From Sordaria brevicollis (Eukaryota > Ascomycota > Sordariomycetes > Sordariales > Sordariaceae), in NCBI GenBank assembly GCA_033439795.1, contig JAUTDP010000002.1, positions 3,844,001 through 3,908,000 of the forward strand: a stretch of 64,000 bases of DNA, read 5' to 3'. The notes under the pieces are model-generated. The model did no database searches. It was not told where the DNA came from and was given only the letters and a program-made list of their open reading frames with translations. Of the stretch, positions 21,844-34,101 are shown one piece after another. Every line of letters begins with the position of its first letter. Positions within the stretch are counted from its first letter, which is position 1. The position numbers and the translations under genes are program-made.

Positions 21844-24771
21844 TCATGTAACAAACCATTCACAATTACACTGGCTTCCAAAGGGAGCAACACCACTGCT
21901 TGGATTTGACATCCCCCCATCCCCTTCGCCCCTTCGAACAACGTCGTTGCTCCAAATCGGACCACCATCCTCTTCATCCAGCTCCAAGTCCCAGTCAGTA
22001 AACCTCTTGCCGAAGCGATGGCGGAATTTCGGCGAAACAGTTTCGGTAGCCTCTGGGGGATAGAGGGTGACGACCACCATTTTCCCCTTCTCGTCGCGAA
22101 CGGGCTGAGCCTCTTGTCCATTAGTGGGTATCTCAAATTGCGTGCACTCCGGAATTGGCGCATCGAGATATCGACGCTCTTCAAGTTTAATGACACGAGG
22201 ATAACCTGGAGGTGGAGGAGCGAACCCATCACCACGGGGTCCGGTGCCCATTGGGCCTGGTGGAAACGAGGGGCCAGGTCCCGGGGAGGTTGACGATGGT
22301 GTTTCGCTCGAGGATGAGGAGTGGTCTTTGTCGTGGTGTTCAGCATCGAATTGGCGGTGTTTGTAGGGGTGATAGTACTGGTCCCCGTCTGGAGGTTTTT
22401 GTTCAAATGGCTTTGTGGTGTAGTGGTTGTATTTATCCGGTGACGTGATCGGCGAAGAAGATATATCCGTTGTCGTCGGTGATGGTACGTGGTCTGTCTC
22501 TGTTTTCGTGACGACTACTGTCATCGTAGGAGAGTCCGTTGATGCCGGCCCGGAAGAGGTCGAGGACGGTGGTGATAGGCTTTGAGTGTTGATGGACCAA
22601 CTCGAGTTCTGTTGAGCATAAATGTAGAGCTCAAACGTCGTCTGGGGCCAGTTGCAAATCCAAGGCTTGTCGCCAGGTTGAGCTCCATAGTTCTTCCGTT
22701 TGTTGTAATCCTTCTTATCCCATCTACGGCGTAGCTTCGCCACACCTTCTGTCGTGGTGATATTGAGCGAATCCTGCGGAAGAATGACGGTCTTGTTGTA
22801 AGGGAAAGACTGAAACCAAGCGGGGCCCCGATTGGCTTCAAGAGAATCGTTGACCAGCACTAGTGCACCCGGATTCACCAGTATCGCTGGTTGCTCGCCG
22901 TATGAGTAGACATTGTTGGCCATGGTGAGAGAATGGTTGCAATTGACCGTAAAAGTATATCCGTCGGGGGCGGAGTTTTCAACCGCCAAGTGCATGCCCG
23001 AAGGGACGAAATGGCAATCCCAAGTTTTTGACTGTGTAGGATCCTTAAAACAGTTACTAGAAGCTTTGTTCAGCATCATGGGTATACTCCATGTTCCCGT
23101 TGGCAGCGGTGCAATATCTGTTGGAGTTGTTATGGGTATCACATTGCTAGGAAGGGTTGAGCCAGGTGAGGGTTTACTGGTTTTCGCACACTAATTAGTA
23201 CGTTGCCCAAATATAGTATGATTCTTTTTTCTTGCAACTTACGGATGACCATCCCTTGGTGGTGGTCTCCCATGTCTGCTCAGTAATACTCCGGCAACCG
23301 TGCCGGCAACGATCCCCACGATCACCAGGAGGCATAGCGAGAGGACCAAAGCCCAGTTAGGGACCACACCGAAGCACCACTGTTTCCTCATCCAGCGCTT
23401 GAAAGGCGTCTCCTTTTCGGTAATCACCGCTTTTTCATCATTGATTTGGTCGTTACTATTTGTCGTATTAAAGCTCCGCGTCGAAGCACGGGGGCGAGGA
23501 GCTCGTAGATCGTCCAGCGAGTCGAATTCTGGGTTCCAAGTCGCAAGTCCTAAACCTCCAGCGCCAGTAAGAGTCTCTCCTTGCGCCGCTTCCACTGCTG
23601 GCCCTATCTGGCCCGTCTGCTCTGTCGGCACTGCGGCGAATGCTTGTGGTGTTGTTGATGATGATGCCTGCGTGGTGGATGGTGTCTGGGGTGACGGAAG
23701 AGATTCCTGTGTAGGCTGCGCCGTGGGTATAGTTCGATCCCCTAGCTCTTCAGAAACGGGGCTAGGTCCCAATGCGGGGATAGACTCTGGAGCAAGAGCA
23801 AGGGCTGGAGTAGCAACGACAGCTGAAGTGGCAGTAGGTTGACTGATACTAGAAGTGACGTTAGTAGCAGGCGCAGGGTTAGTGCCAACGGAGCTTGAAC
23901 TGCTCCCTCCTAAGCCTGTATTATCTCGTTCGGTGTAGGGCGGTAGAGGTTCGTGATGTCCGTAAGCAGTATAGTAATCGACTACCGGGACTTCGCCTTG
24001 CTGAGTTACGACTCGTCCATATTGGGGGCCGTTATGCACATCTTGAGGATAAATATGATAGGGGGATGGGTCTTGTGGTCCGGGATATGGGTATCCTCGT
24101 GATAAAGAATCGGAAGAGAGACCAATTGGTGGCCCGAAGGGTAAGTTGCGAGTATAATGCTCGTAAACGTGAGATGAACCTGGTGGCTGTATTGAGCCAG
24201 GAACACGGTCGGATTGAGCGGCATCCATGCCCACATGTTGGGATGACAGGTTCGGGCTCGTTGCTCCATCGTGTCTCAAGGCCAAAGGATCTGCAGCTGA
24301 GCCTGCTGGTTTTGTCGGGCTTGGCGGACGAAGAGGGGCCTGTGGTAATTCCGGAGATACTGTGGTCAACTCTGATGGTGAAGTCGTCGCTGCCACATCG
24401 GCGTTCGTCCCATATGTACTCTCTCGCCCTGTCTGCGATTCTGCCTGTGACAATGACTGTATTGGTGATATCGGTATAAATGTTGGTGACGATGCTGGTA
24501 GTCCGCTGTCGTTCGTTATCCTCCCCCTAACCTGACCTCCTTGGCTCAAGCTCTCGTCTCTGAGTTCCTGCTCCAGTGCCACCACAGCCGGACTGGGATC
24601 ATGCAATGGACCGTGCCGCCTGTCATTGTCTGTCATCGAAGCCAGAGCTGAGTCATCTGGATCGGAAAATTCGTCCATCCGTTCAGCCCGTAGAGTCAGT
24701 GAATGCCTCATTGATGTCCTCCGTGACCGCCTGCGCTCTGGCGAATCCAGCTTCCTGTCTCCGGAATCCAT
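21844..24771 (-). CDS. Large single-pass membrane protein, function unknown
   Basis: Two long frames join into one gene: exon 1 24771-23243 and exon 2 23176-21844, separated by a 66-nt intron (GTAAGT donor, GTACTAATTAG branch region, AAACCAG acceptor). The join is phase 2, completing Pro in RDGHPKPSPGSTL. The product has 953 residues. Residues 1-~450 are Ser/Pro/Thr/Gln-rich and probably cytosolic. WMRKQWCFGVVPNWALVLSL... (~460-500) is a membrane helix with Gly-x3-Gly spacing. The ~450 residues after it include a Cys- and Trp-containing globular part (GTWSIPMMLNKASSNCF, CHFVPSG, FELYIYAQQNSSWSINTQSL) with N-glycosylation sequons, then a Ser/Thr/Pro stalk and an acidic end. Type II topology with an outside C-terminal domain is inferred, for instance a cell-wall or surface sensor. 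I do not recognise a named family. Confidence 0.8.
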
Positions 24772-27700
24772 GGCGCCAATGGATATCTATGTGCTGTCGT
24801 CAAGCGAATCCCGATGCGAAAAGACGACACTCAGAGCCAGAGGTTCATCGGGCCCCTCAAGGCCATTGACTGCCCGCTTGGGAGACAATGGCACAGTCGT
24901 TCCCTTGTGATATGCGCGTCGCCTCCAAGAGATTCGAAGTTCCGTCTGATTATAACGTTGTCAAACCGTATGGCGGCGGGTGAGTGGAGTCGGCGGATGA
25001 ATGGTGAGATGATAGTCTTGAAGCGCTGAAGCCGGATTGATTTGAGAGGATGTTCGGTTAAAATTGACAAAGTCTACAATGAGTTGGCCAGCGGAAGGGC
25101 CAGCGCAATGGCGAAAACGGACTGCCAAGAGAGGACAGGAGAGGAAGGCCCAGATTTGAGATCGAATGAAGGCACGGGAAGATCAGATGGCGGTAAACTG
25201 GGGATCGAATGGATCTGGAAGGTGCAAAAGAGACTAGATGAAAAATGCGATGGGGCCAAATTGCGCTGCAGAATGGCTCCTTCCCGTCCCTCTCTGTATC
25301 CAAGGAAAATGGGCGAGACTGTTGAGGCAAGAGAAAACAGCCGGATGTGACTTCCAGTTTGTGGTGAAAAGAGGGAAGATTGAACGGACGGCAACAACCA
25401 CCCCCAGGCCCCAGGTCCGAACAATTCAGGAACAAGTGTTGTTAGGGAGGGTTGCACTCCTTGTGGTTCCTTCCATTTGAGGTTGCACCGGTGCCGTTCT
25501 CTGACTGGGGTGTCCGACTGCCAAGCTTTTGTTCTTGTCCTCCAGTCCCCGTCCAGTCCCCGTCAAGTCCCCAAGGAAAATGGCTTGGCGAGATGAACCG
25601 CTCCTGCCAGTCAAAAGAAGGCCGGAGTGCAAACGTCCATTGAGTTTAGCTTGGCGGCATTTGAAGATGCTGGGCGGAAAGGGTGTCGGGTTGCACATGC
25701 GTAGGTTGTCTGAGCTGGGACGTCCCGCTCTGAAGTGATTCATGTCCGGTCAATGTCCTTGGGGGGTTGATGATTCGAATTGAGGAAAATGGGCAGGCCA
25801 TTTCATCCACGACGCAAGGTATGAATATGAGAGTCGTGTTAAGATACACCAACAGGGCTCGTAACTAAAGGAGAAATAAACAAATCTGTGAAACGGTCAA
25901 CAGAGTCGTTGAGTACAGCCAATCGTATTGGTTTCCTGTTGCGGGCAATGGCCGATTCTGTAAAAATCAATTGTTTGTGTCCGGCTTCCATCCCACCTCC
26001 AAAATCTCCGTGCTCCCCGTGTCTACCCTGCTGTGCCATGAAGCCCAGAATGCCATGCCCCAAGCTCCCTTGGCTGCTCTCCGCTGCTCGATGTCGATTT
26101 GATGTTTCAATGTGCCTCGACCCACACTGCACCTCTTTAGCGCCATATATGTGGGTCAAGAGACATGCGCTTGATGGAGCCCTTTTTAAGCACAAATGAC
26201 GGGACAGCCCAGCTGTCAACTGCCACTCCGAACTCGTAAACACCACTGCAACGACGCGATTTGAAAGCATCACGGTAACAACATGCAACTCACTCTCGCA
26301 TCAATTACTCCACCCTTCCAACTGGGATAGCATGATACTCTACGCGGCAGCGGGCTTATAACCTCTTTCGGACCGACGTGATACCGGATGATATCCAAAT
26401 GCCGTGCGCAAGGTGAACAATCTATAGCCCGTCATTTGCAACTGAAGCCTGACCAACTCTCACGAAACGTTGGCCAGCGACTCTGTGCCGCCATCACCCG
26501 CGCCAGTTTAGCCGCGCATTCGTCGCCTTTTTCAAACCTGCACTTGCAACATAGTGGCATGTTGAAGGCCCGAGATGAAAATATCACCACGCAACCCTCA
26601 AGTGTCTTGGGCAGCTCCTGAGACGGTCAGAATTCTGGACTTGGTGACGACAGAGCTCACCGGGCTTCCCAGCCGGTATATCCGAAGGTCTAGCCACTTA
26701 ACCAAAGAGGATTGGAACAACATCGGGTTGACAGACGATCTTGTCTGGTACCGATGTGCGTCTCTTGAGATCTCCGCCTTGCCTACCCATGACCATGACT
26801 GGCTTGAAGGTCTGGCCAGAGGCGGCAGAGTAGGGCCCGTTGTCACGGTTCTACAGACTGCCGAGCCGCACCCCAGGTTAATACTACTTTGGTTAGTATT
26901 GGTATTAATCTGTTCGGCTATTTTGGCTGTTGCTAACGCAAACTTAAGCTTACTTGATGCCATTACTACTATCATGTACGTATAGACTTTTCATCTTTTC
27001 ATGTTCTTATGTAGGTACTCTTTCTTCCAAGCGCCTCATGATTTGAATCAGCTGCCGCAATAGGCGTTCTACTTCGTTTTGACGTTTGCCGGTTTTCCCA
27101 TCCCACTTGTTCACGGCCGCAGTCAGCCTGTGATGGATGCGATTAGTCAAACATACAACGCCAGCTACGACTGTCAATACTCCCGGAAGACTCTTGTCCA
27201 GATTACAACTTAAGCTTGAAGGCTTCACACACGGAAGGAAAGAACATGGAAAGAGAGGGAACGTGCCTACCTTGCAAAGAACGTGGCTCTTTCCTGGCCC
27301 CAGCGTGATAGGGCTAACTTGAGGTATCTTCCTACCTCTAGGTTGTCATCACATCATGCACCCTTTTCAATTTTCCCAAAGATGGAAAGTGCGTCCAACC
27401 TTTGAGTGAGGACCTGGTACAAGTGCACTCTCGGCGCTGATAAAACCTCCAGCCACCGCCCAGCTCGAGTGAGCAGACAGCCAGCCCATGTAGAGGTAGC
27501 AACATGTTACACGCCAATATCTCGAACGCGGGCGGGCTTCCTATTGGATGCCAGTCATGTAGTTGCCCGTCTGGCCCGTTGGCTCGACCTCTTGGACCCC
27601 TCATTCTCTTCTTTCTTCCTTATGTCTTCATGCTCATGAGTTTTTACGGTCTCTGACCTTAGGACTTCGGACAACTTCGGACCCACAATGCTTCCGGTTC

Positions 27701-29414
27701 GCGTTGTGTGAACATGTTCTTAAGCAGAAGCAGGCACCCAAGCAAGGCAAAGTTCTCCTTCTTGGTAACACCATGTCAAGCCGGATGAACTCTTGCCCGC
27801 CCTCCTAGAGGTAACTCTAGCCCTGTTTCTCGGTCAATACATCGATCTGCTCATTTGCCCTTCACAGAGACAGTGTCAATATTAAGTTGGCTGGCGCTTC
27901 AAAGGCTGACCATCGCAACCCTTCGGATCTGTCATAAGGCGGGGAAGGCAACCAAAAACGAACATTTCGGGCTGTCCCCAGTTGCTGGCTTATCATTTCA
28001 TCGGGTGGCTTGTCAGAACCGAAAACCCCGAGTTCTGGAACTGCACCTTCGAAGCTTATTTGGGTAAGCGTCACGATGCCCGTCAGCTCAAATCATAGCT
28101 TCTTTGTGAGGCTTGAGTTTTACTCGATAGCATCCTGAACCACTTCACTAACCGTCAATAATCTGTCCGTCCTCCTTCCAGTTGATGGTCCAGATTCCCT
28201 TGAATACACAAAGTTGAATCTGACATCACAAGTTAACAGGCATCGACCCAGTACACCAGGAGAAAAAGAAAAGGCATGCAGACGGGTAACTGCGTCTTGA
28301 CCGCCCAGGCTTGTGCTCAGAACGGATGCACCCACACGTCTGTATAGCCGCCCACGTCCGCTCTCAGATACCAAGACTTCCGCGCACCTTTTGCTCATTG
28401 AATTTTATTTTAACAAAACGGCTGCTTACACCATACACGACCGTGTGAGTAGCATGCTTTCGGTTGCCCAGTTCTGGCCGTGCATTATGTAGCTCGGATG
28501 AGGGTATCGAGGTCTGCGTTGGCGGGTCGCATGCTGAGCGCCGGCTTAACGCCTGGCTTCCAACCTGTCCGGTGCCCGGCATGCGTATGTATGACTTATG
28601 GACACACACATTTTGTCACATAGCCTTCCCGATCCTGCCATCATCCACGGGAGCGGACATCACCAACAACAGACATCCCCAAAAAGGGACGAACTAGATC
28701 GCCGATGACGAGCCACGCACTTGGAGTTCCAGTCTGGCCTCGTTTTATCAAGGCCAGGAGCTTTCCTTGTCACCTTGTAGCACAAATGCGGGTATTTCCA
28801 ACAGTACCCCTTGAAGTTGACGTTAGACTGTCTTTCTTTCTGGTTCCCCCACGCTCACGTTTGAGGAAGCATGCAGTATAGCAGGCAGGCAAGCAGGCAA
28901 CATTACATACATCCTAGTCGGGCAACGTCTGCCCTTACTGGTGACGCTATACAGGGGCAAGGCTGCGAGACGATCTCGTCTTGACTCGATGCGAACGCGG
29001 TGCTCCCTGATGGATCGCTGTACTATACACAGCATGCTCGTTCAACGGAACAGCAGGAAGCTGGGGTCTTCGTTTGTAGATATGTACTTCCCGCTCCCGG
29101 CTGTTTTACATTGCTCGTATTTCTTCTTCTCCTCATCACTTTTAACTTCTTTATCTTTTCGACTTCTTTATTCTTCTGGCTAGTTTTGTTACCTTATCCA
29201 TATACAACGATCCTGTGTCTCTGCTTCGAAGGCGCGTCTGGTCCTAATGATCACTCATACCTGAACCTTTACCAGTACTGGCTTCCCACTCGTTGCCATC
29301 TTCCACAGCCTGGAACTTGAACATAACCGACCCGGCTGAGGATTTCCTCAGGTAACACCTACTCATATATCAAACCACAAACACTTTGGTTCTGATTCCA
29401 CCGAGAGGACAAAG
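24772..29414. other. Long intergenic region (4.6 kb), no confident gene
   Basis: Normal base composition and no RIP signature, but no frame with recognisable protein features. The best candidates are weak: a 136-codon plus-strand frame at 26,575-26,985 (listed separately) and a 73-codon minus-strand frame at 27,007-27,228 ending in an amphipathic NEVERLLRQLIQIMRRLEERV. The region serves as promoter for the two divergent genes on either side and could hold non-coding RNAs. Confidence 0.4.
26575..26985 (+). CDS. Dubious small ORF with C-terminal hydrophobic segment
   Basis: 136 codons (MKISPRNPQVSWAAPETVRI...). Residues ~100-120 (LILLWLVLVLICSAILAVAN) would form a membrane helix. The hydrophobic part may equally be an intron: a GTTAAT donor after CACCCCAG and a TTGCTAACG branch-like motif are present. 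No family is recognised and no flanking support exists. It is reported only because it is the most protein-like frame in a 4.6-kb gap. Confidence 0.15.
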   Translation: MKISPRNPQVSWAAPETVRILDLVTTELTGLPSRYIRRSSHLTKEDWNNIGLTDDLVWYRCASLEISALPTHDHDWLEGLARGGRVGPVVTVLQTAEPHPRLILLWLVLVLICSAILAVANANLSLLDAITTIMYV

Positions 29415-30395
29415 ATGTCGTCCCGGCCCTCAAGCCGCTCCTCCTCCTCTTCCACTTCCTCTGGCTCCTCCACCCGAACCTGCCGTGAAAAGCGTCTCCC
29501 TAAATCCGCAGCCGTGGGCATCCTCGTCTACTGTTGTGGCCAGGACCCGCGCAAGGTCAAAGCCATGCGTGTCTACGAGACGACATACAATGAAAACAAC
29601 GATCCTCCGTCTGATGAATCTGATACACGAAGCAGCTCCAGAAGCTCTGCGCATTCGGGACTCTCCTGGGCCAGCAACGGCAGTAACTCTGGTGGAATGA
29701 AGCGGGAATTCTACTTTGTCGAGTCAAGAGGGAACGGTGTGTCTTGGTCTGATGGCGGTCATGAGTACGACTATGGGGCCAAGCAACGACCAAAGAGTGG
29801 GAGAGAGTCGCGTTCCTTGAAACCGTCCAGCAAAAGTGGTGGCGGCAGTTATAAAAAACAAAACAAACACAGTCATGGGGGACATCGGCGACAAGGATCG
29901 TCGACGCAAAGCGATCTTACTGAAGAAGACGAATATGATGACGACGGCACAACCAACGACAGTGCCAGTGTCAGCGACGGCGGCACAAGTGGAAGTGGGT
30001 TCAGCGAATACGTTTACCGAGGAGGTGGTAGTCCGTTTCCGCCCGGTCAGCCGGGACCACCACCAGGCCCGCCCGGTATGATGCCACCGGGGATGCCTTC
30101 TTTTGGATCTTCCCCGGCGCCGCCTCCTCCGGGACCTTACGCTCCCGGCGGTAATGGCTTCACAGGCTACCATCAACAGCAGCAACAACAACAACAACCG
30201 ATGTACAACATGCCGCCGCCACCCATGCCATCAATGACACCACCGCATGGGGGCTTCCACCCTTCTCCTTCTCCGTTTCCTCCTTCGCATATGCCACACC
30301 ATCCGGGAGGATCACCACCTCCGACGATGTCAGGTGGAGGTGGTGGAGGACGTTTTCAGCAGGATGGAAATGGTATTCAGGTGTTTATGCCATGA
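29415..30395 (+). CDS. Low-complexity Ser/Gly/Pro/Gln-rich protein, function unknown
   Basis: 326 residues from the ATG at 29,415, in good context (AAAGATGTC). The N-terminus is a Ser/Thr tract, followed by the only ordered-looking stretch, KSAAVGILVYCCGQDPRKVK and MRVYETTYNEN (~residues 33-62). Then come Ser/Gly-rich disordered sequence, an acidic EEDEYDDDG patch (~165-175), EYVYRGGGSPFPPG, proline-glycine repeats, a polyQ of eight with YNMPPPPMPS, and a poly-Gly end. The composition suggests an intrinsically disordered, perhaps condensate-forming protein; that is inference. No catalytic motif and no signal peptide. Long upstream (4.6 kb) and downstream (3.7 kb) gaps isolate it. Confidence 0.7.
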   Translation: MSSRPSSRSSSSSTSSGSSTRTCREKRLPKSAAVGILVYCCGQDPRKVKAMRVYETTYNENNDPPSDESDTRSSSRSSAHSGLSWASNGSNSGGMKREFYFVESRGNGVSWSDGGHEYDYGAKQRPKSGRESRSLKPSSKSGGGSYKKQNKHSHGGHRRQGSSTQSDLTEEDEYDDDGTTNDSASVSDGGTSGSGFSEYVYRGGGSPFPPGQPGPPPGPPGMMPPGMPSFGSSPAPPPPGPYAPGGNGFTGYHQQQQQQQQPMYNMPPPPMPSMTPPHGGFHPSPSPFPPSHMPHHPGGSPPPTMSGGGGGGRFQQDGNGIQVFMP

Positions 30396-33300
30396 ATGAT
30401 GATGTGAAGAATGATTGAGAGGTGCAACGGGAAATCCATGAAATACAGGAGTTCGGATTGGATTTGGGTGTGTTTCTCGCGCTGAACAAGACATTTGTAG
30501 TATAGGGGCGTTTGGCTGGACATTAAGTCTCTTGTACCCAAGCAGTCTGCTTTTCATGATGCCGAACTGTTTGGGGAAGTGGAAGAGACTTGCTCTTGAC
30601 TGTATAATGTTTTTTTATGAAAGTTTTATGGTAGTCTTCAAAAGTTTTTTTTTTTTTCTTTGCTTCGTCTTGTGCCATATACTAAGAAAAACCTTCACTG
30701 GCTATCTCTTTTCTCTGTACACTTGATCAGCGCGAATGCGGAAGCCATCAAACATCCAACGTCCGGCTTATTCGGCAGATGTTCAAGACTGCAATGAGAA
30801 TCATCTTCGAGTTTGAAATGAAAAAGGCAGCGTAGTGCTGTAGTGTCTTGGCAGTGTCTGAAGCTGCGAACAGACGCCTAGACACTCTGGTTCTTAACTG
30901 TATTGCTATCCCTTGAAAAGTAAAGAACTCGAGTGAGCATCTTGGTTGGGGCTTCTCCTGCGTAAGTCAAAGCTATACGTCAGCGACATGGGATCTATAT
31001 AAGATCATGCATGTTAGCGAAATACTCGATATGAAGCAAAGTCAAGATTGCCTGGAACTTCAGGGTTTTTGACGGATGATAACAGAAACCATATGGGTGT
31101 AACAGGCAATACCAGACGGCAGCGACCATGACGACATGTTTGATCACGAGTCGAGAATCGAGCGGGAGCGGTGTGAAAACTCGGACGGTTATCGGAGGCT
31201 TTGACAAGTGGGGCCGAACTTGTCCATAAATTTTGCGGAGGCCGCGCGGTGTTGCACTGCCGAGATGACGGGGCCGGCGATGACGGCGGCGATGACTGCA
31301 ACTTCCACTTTGCACTGCCGCGGCGCTCGGAGATCCCGAAGCAGCGGTTAGAAAAGGTCATGTCTTATCGGGACCAGAATGGAGCTCTTATTGGTCAGAG
31401 CTAAAAAGGTGGGGTAGTTAAACGGGCGGGGCGGGGTCGCAGTTCAGGGTCCGGTGCGGGTATGGAAATGTTCTGTGATGGTGGCCTCCGAATTCCGAAC
31501 CCTTGACATCTTCCAACAAGCACCTTGGACACCAAACCTCAATCCACTCAGCCCTACGACCTGCCGAAAATGTGACAAGTCACTGAAGACAAGTTTCTCT
31601 TCACGATCCAACAGTTTGTTTGGCTCCATGCCCAAACACCGCCGCATGACGTACATGAGTCTTTGAACAACTCCATGTCACCTCCAAGACAATCACACAG
31701 CCAGAAATCATGGAGGTTGAAGGAGGCCGGAAGGAGGGTATACCGAGCTTACTACAGCAGCAGCCTAGGCACATCACACCCTTCTTCACACCCCACAGCA
31801 CAATTTGCCGGCAGCAATATTGAAACCTCCTAGCCTTACTCAAGGCTCACTGCCTCATTGCCTTGGGTTGTGTGCCTTGTTGAGCATTGGTAGGTCCTTG
31901 ACTTCAAGGCCCTTTGAGAAGGTCTAGAACAGTCCAACTCCCATCATCTTCACGATATCGTGGACAAGGCACCGAACCATGACGTCGTTCTCGTACTGTA
32001 CCTCTTCTCTACCTCTCGGAGGTTGGAGGGTGACGATGGCGGGGCTTCGTGAGTTTCGACAACCAATTCGCGGTGTCCAAGGAAGGAAGTCAGATCTTAC
32101 TCCTATCCCGTTCGTCAGACGCTAGAGCACGGTACCAGCAACCGTTGTCTCACAAACCTACGAATCTCTCCCTTATCGTTTTCAGAGCCTTACGGATCTA
32201 CGCCGCATCTACCCTAGCACCATTGCCTGGGGAATGACCAGAAAGGTTGGGTTCGATTCTTCAATGTTACCTTCACCCGGATCATACAGATCCTTGGGAG
32301 ACAAGAGAGAAGACGAAACGACGTGGTAACCTACGCAAGCCGAAAGGTACGTCTTTCGGTGAGTAGTCAGCAGAGACACTCTCTCCTCTCTCAGAGCGGC
32401 CCGGATTTTACGGGACATTCCATTATCCAGTCGTGAGCTATTAAGGCGGCCGCAGGCATCTGGTACCTCGGTGACCAGTTCAGACTTCCAACCTATCTGC
32501 TGTCAAGTGGCAGACTATCATTCGGAACTGGATACCGATATTTCATGTGCATACCCTCTTCCCTGCCTAACATTGCAACCCAAAATCCGAATTTGAACAT
32601 GCGTCATGCCGCGGTATCGGCGGCCCCCCAGGTTTTTCGACGTTGACTGTTCCGCTGTCAACGCCGGCCTGCATTCTGTGTGGTTGTGTCTGTCATGCAA
32701 TGCCATCCCGGCCATGCTCTTGGGAGAGTTGCTGGAAGGCTGTGAGTGGCCGGCCGGAACGGTGGGTGTGGTCAGCGTCGTGGGTGGTGGTGTTCCCTCG
32801 TCCTGTCTCCGGACCCGGACGTGGCTTGTTCCCTCTCTTTGCTTTTCACTCGGTTCTAACTGCATGGAAAATATGGATGAGAGAACTGTTGAGGGCTCCC
32901 TACTTTCTGTGACTCGGGACCCGGCCATCACCACAATCATCCTTGCAACGGCCGAATCGCCGTTGCTACTTGCAAGCCACTTTTCAATCTTGCCCAGTGG
33001 CATTGCGCTACATTGCGCCTCGAGTTGTCCCAACATGCAGCGCCAGAGCCAGGGGTAGCAAGGAACTGGACTAGTAATTGCATTGCATGCTGCATCTCCT
33101 ATCGCCTGGTGCTGACGGGAGCCCTTGCGTTATGCTGATGTGTGCTGCGGCTGCTTTTTGACTTTGCACCTTACCCAATACGTGTTTGGATACTAGTTCT
33201 TCGCTACGAGACCCTCTTCCAATTCTCTTCACGTCACATGCATGGTGATTGTTCATGACCAGGGACTTAGGTGTATCCTGATACCTCCACGGCGCCTACA

Positions 33301-34101
33301 CCCTCCTAACTGTGTCCGTGTGGACAGTCTAGGATATTCTTACTCGGGCTATCATTCGCTCTCTTTCTCTACCAGCCTCCATGTGTGGTACTTCTCCCGG
33401 AGGTATTCAGCCCCAGTTATACCACCTTGCTTACTGTATCGCTGCCTGGCGTTTTGACGTATCCATCCATACCTTCTTGGATCAATACACACGAGTATAT
33501 AAGGCCTCGACGCCCAGTACTTTCCATCATGTCGACTTGACCGCTTATCCCAAGCATCCTCCAGTCGGCTGTCCCGACGATCCGGAGCCCAAAGTTACTC
33601 ATCTAAACGAACCCGAGGATATAAGTCGGCTTTCTCTTCGTTCACTCGACTATCTTTTCGACCTCGTTTCTTCAAGGACAGTCAACGGGAACACAAACCC
33701 AGTTACGCCACTCCCTTCGTATCATACCACAGGTGTATCCAGCTTGGACCTCGGTACTGGTCTAAGTCATACCAGGAAACACGAAACACTTAGCCTTTTA
33801 GTACTGTTCTTCGTTACACCGCAGCTTGACGTTTTTTTCCCCCGTTTCCTCAGCTCGGCGCAACGGCGGTCTGTAGCACTCCAAACAACCTTTGAAGAAG
33901 ACAAGAGCAGACGACCTACTGTCACTGACACACACACGCCGCCTAAAAAGGATACGACAAACGAAAGTGAAAACTGACGACAGGGAACAGGGCCTATATA
34001 AAGCCTCCACTTTCCCTTCACGGTTTTCCTTTTCCCTGATTCCGGTTTCCAAGCAACATCATCAGAGAAAAAACGTCTTTAGACCTTTACAGAGGATCAA
34101 C
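30396..34101. other. Long intergenic region and leader of the BCS1-like gene
   Basis: 3.7 kb with only overlapping, motif-free frames (the largest are 172 codons at 32,518-33,036 minus, shadowed by 150 codons plus, and 198 codons at 33,381-33,977 plus). The last ~700 bp are pyrimidine-rich with many short ATG frames and probably form the promoter and 5' leader of the AAA ATPase gene, so some could be upstream ORFs. Confidence 0.4.
33995..34002 (+). promoter_or_regulatory. TATA box of the BCS1-like gene
   Basis: TATATAAA, about 100 bp before the ATG at 34,102 and followed by a CT-rich stretch; a plausible core promoter. Confidence 0.5.

Noticed and set aside
32518..33058. Overlapping 172-codon (-) and 150-codon (+) ORFs
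   Set aside because: They are mutual shadows with no motif, signal or conserved-looking composition.
33892..34101. 70-residue N-terminal extension of the BCS1-like protein
   Set aside because: It would include the TATATAAA box; the ATG at 34,102 fits the family better.
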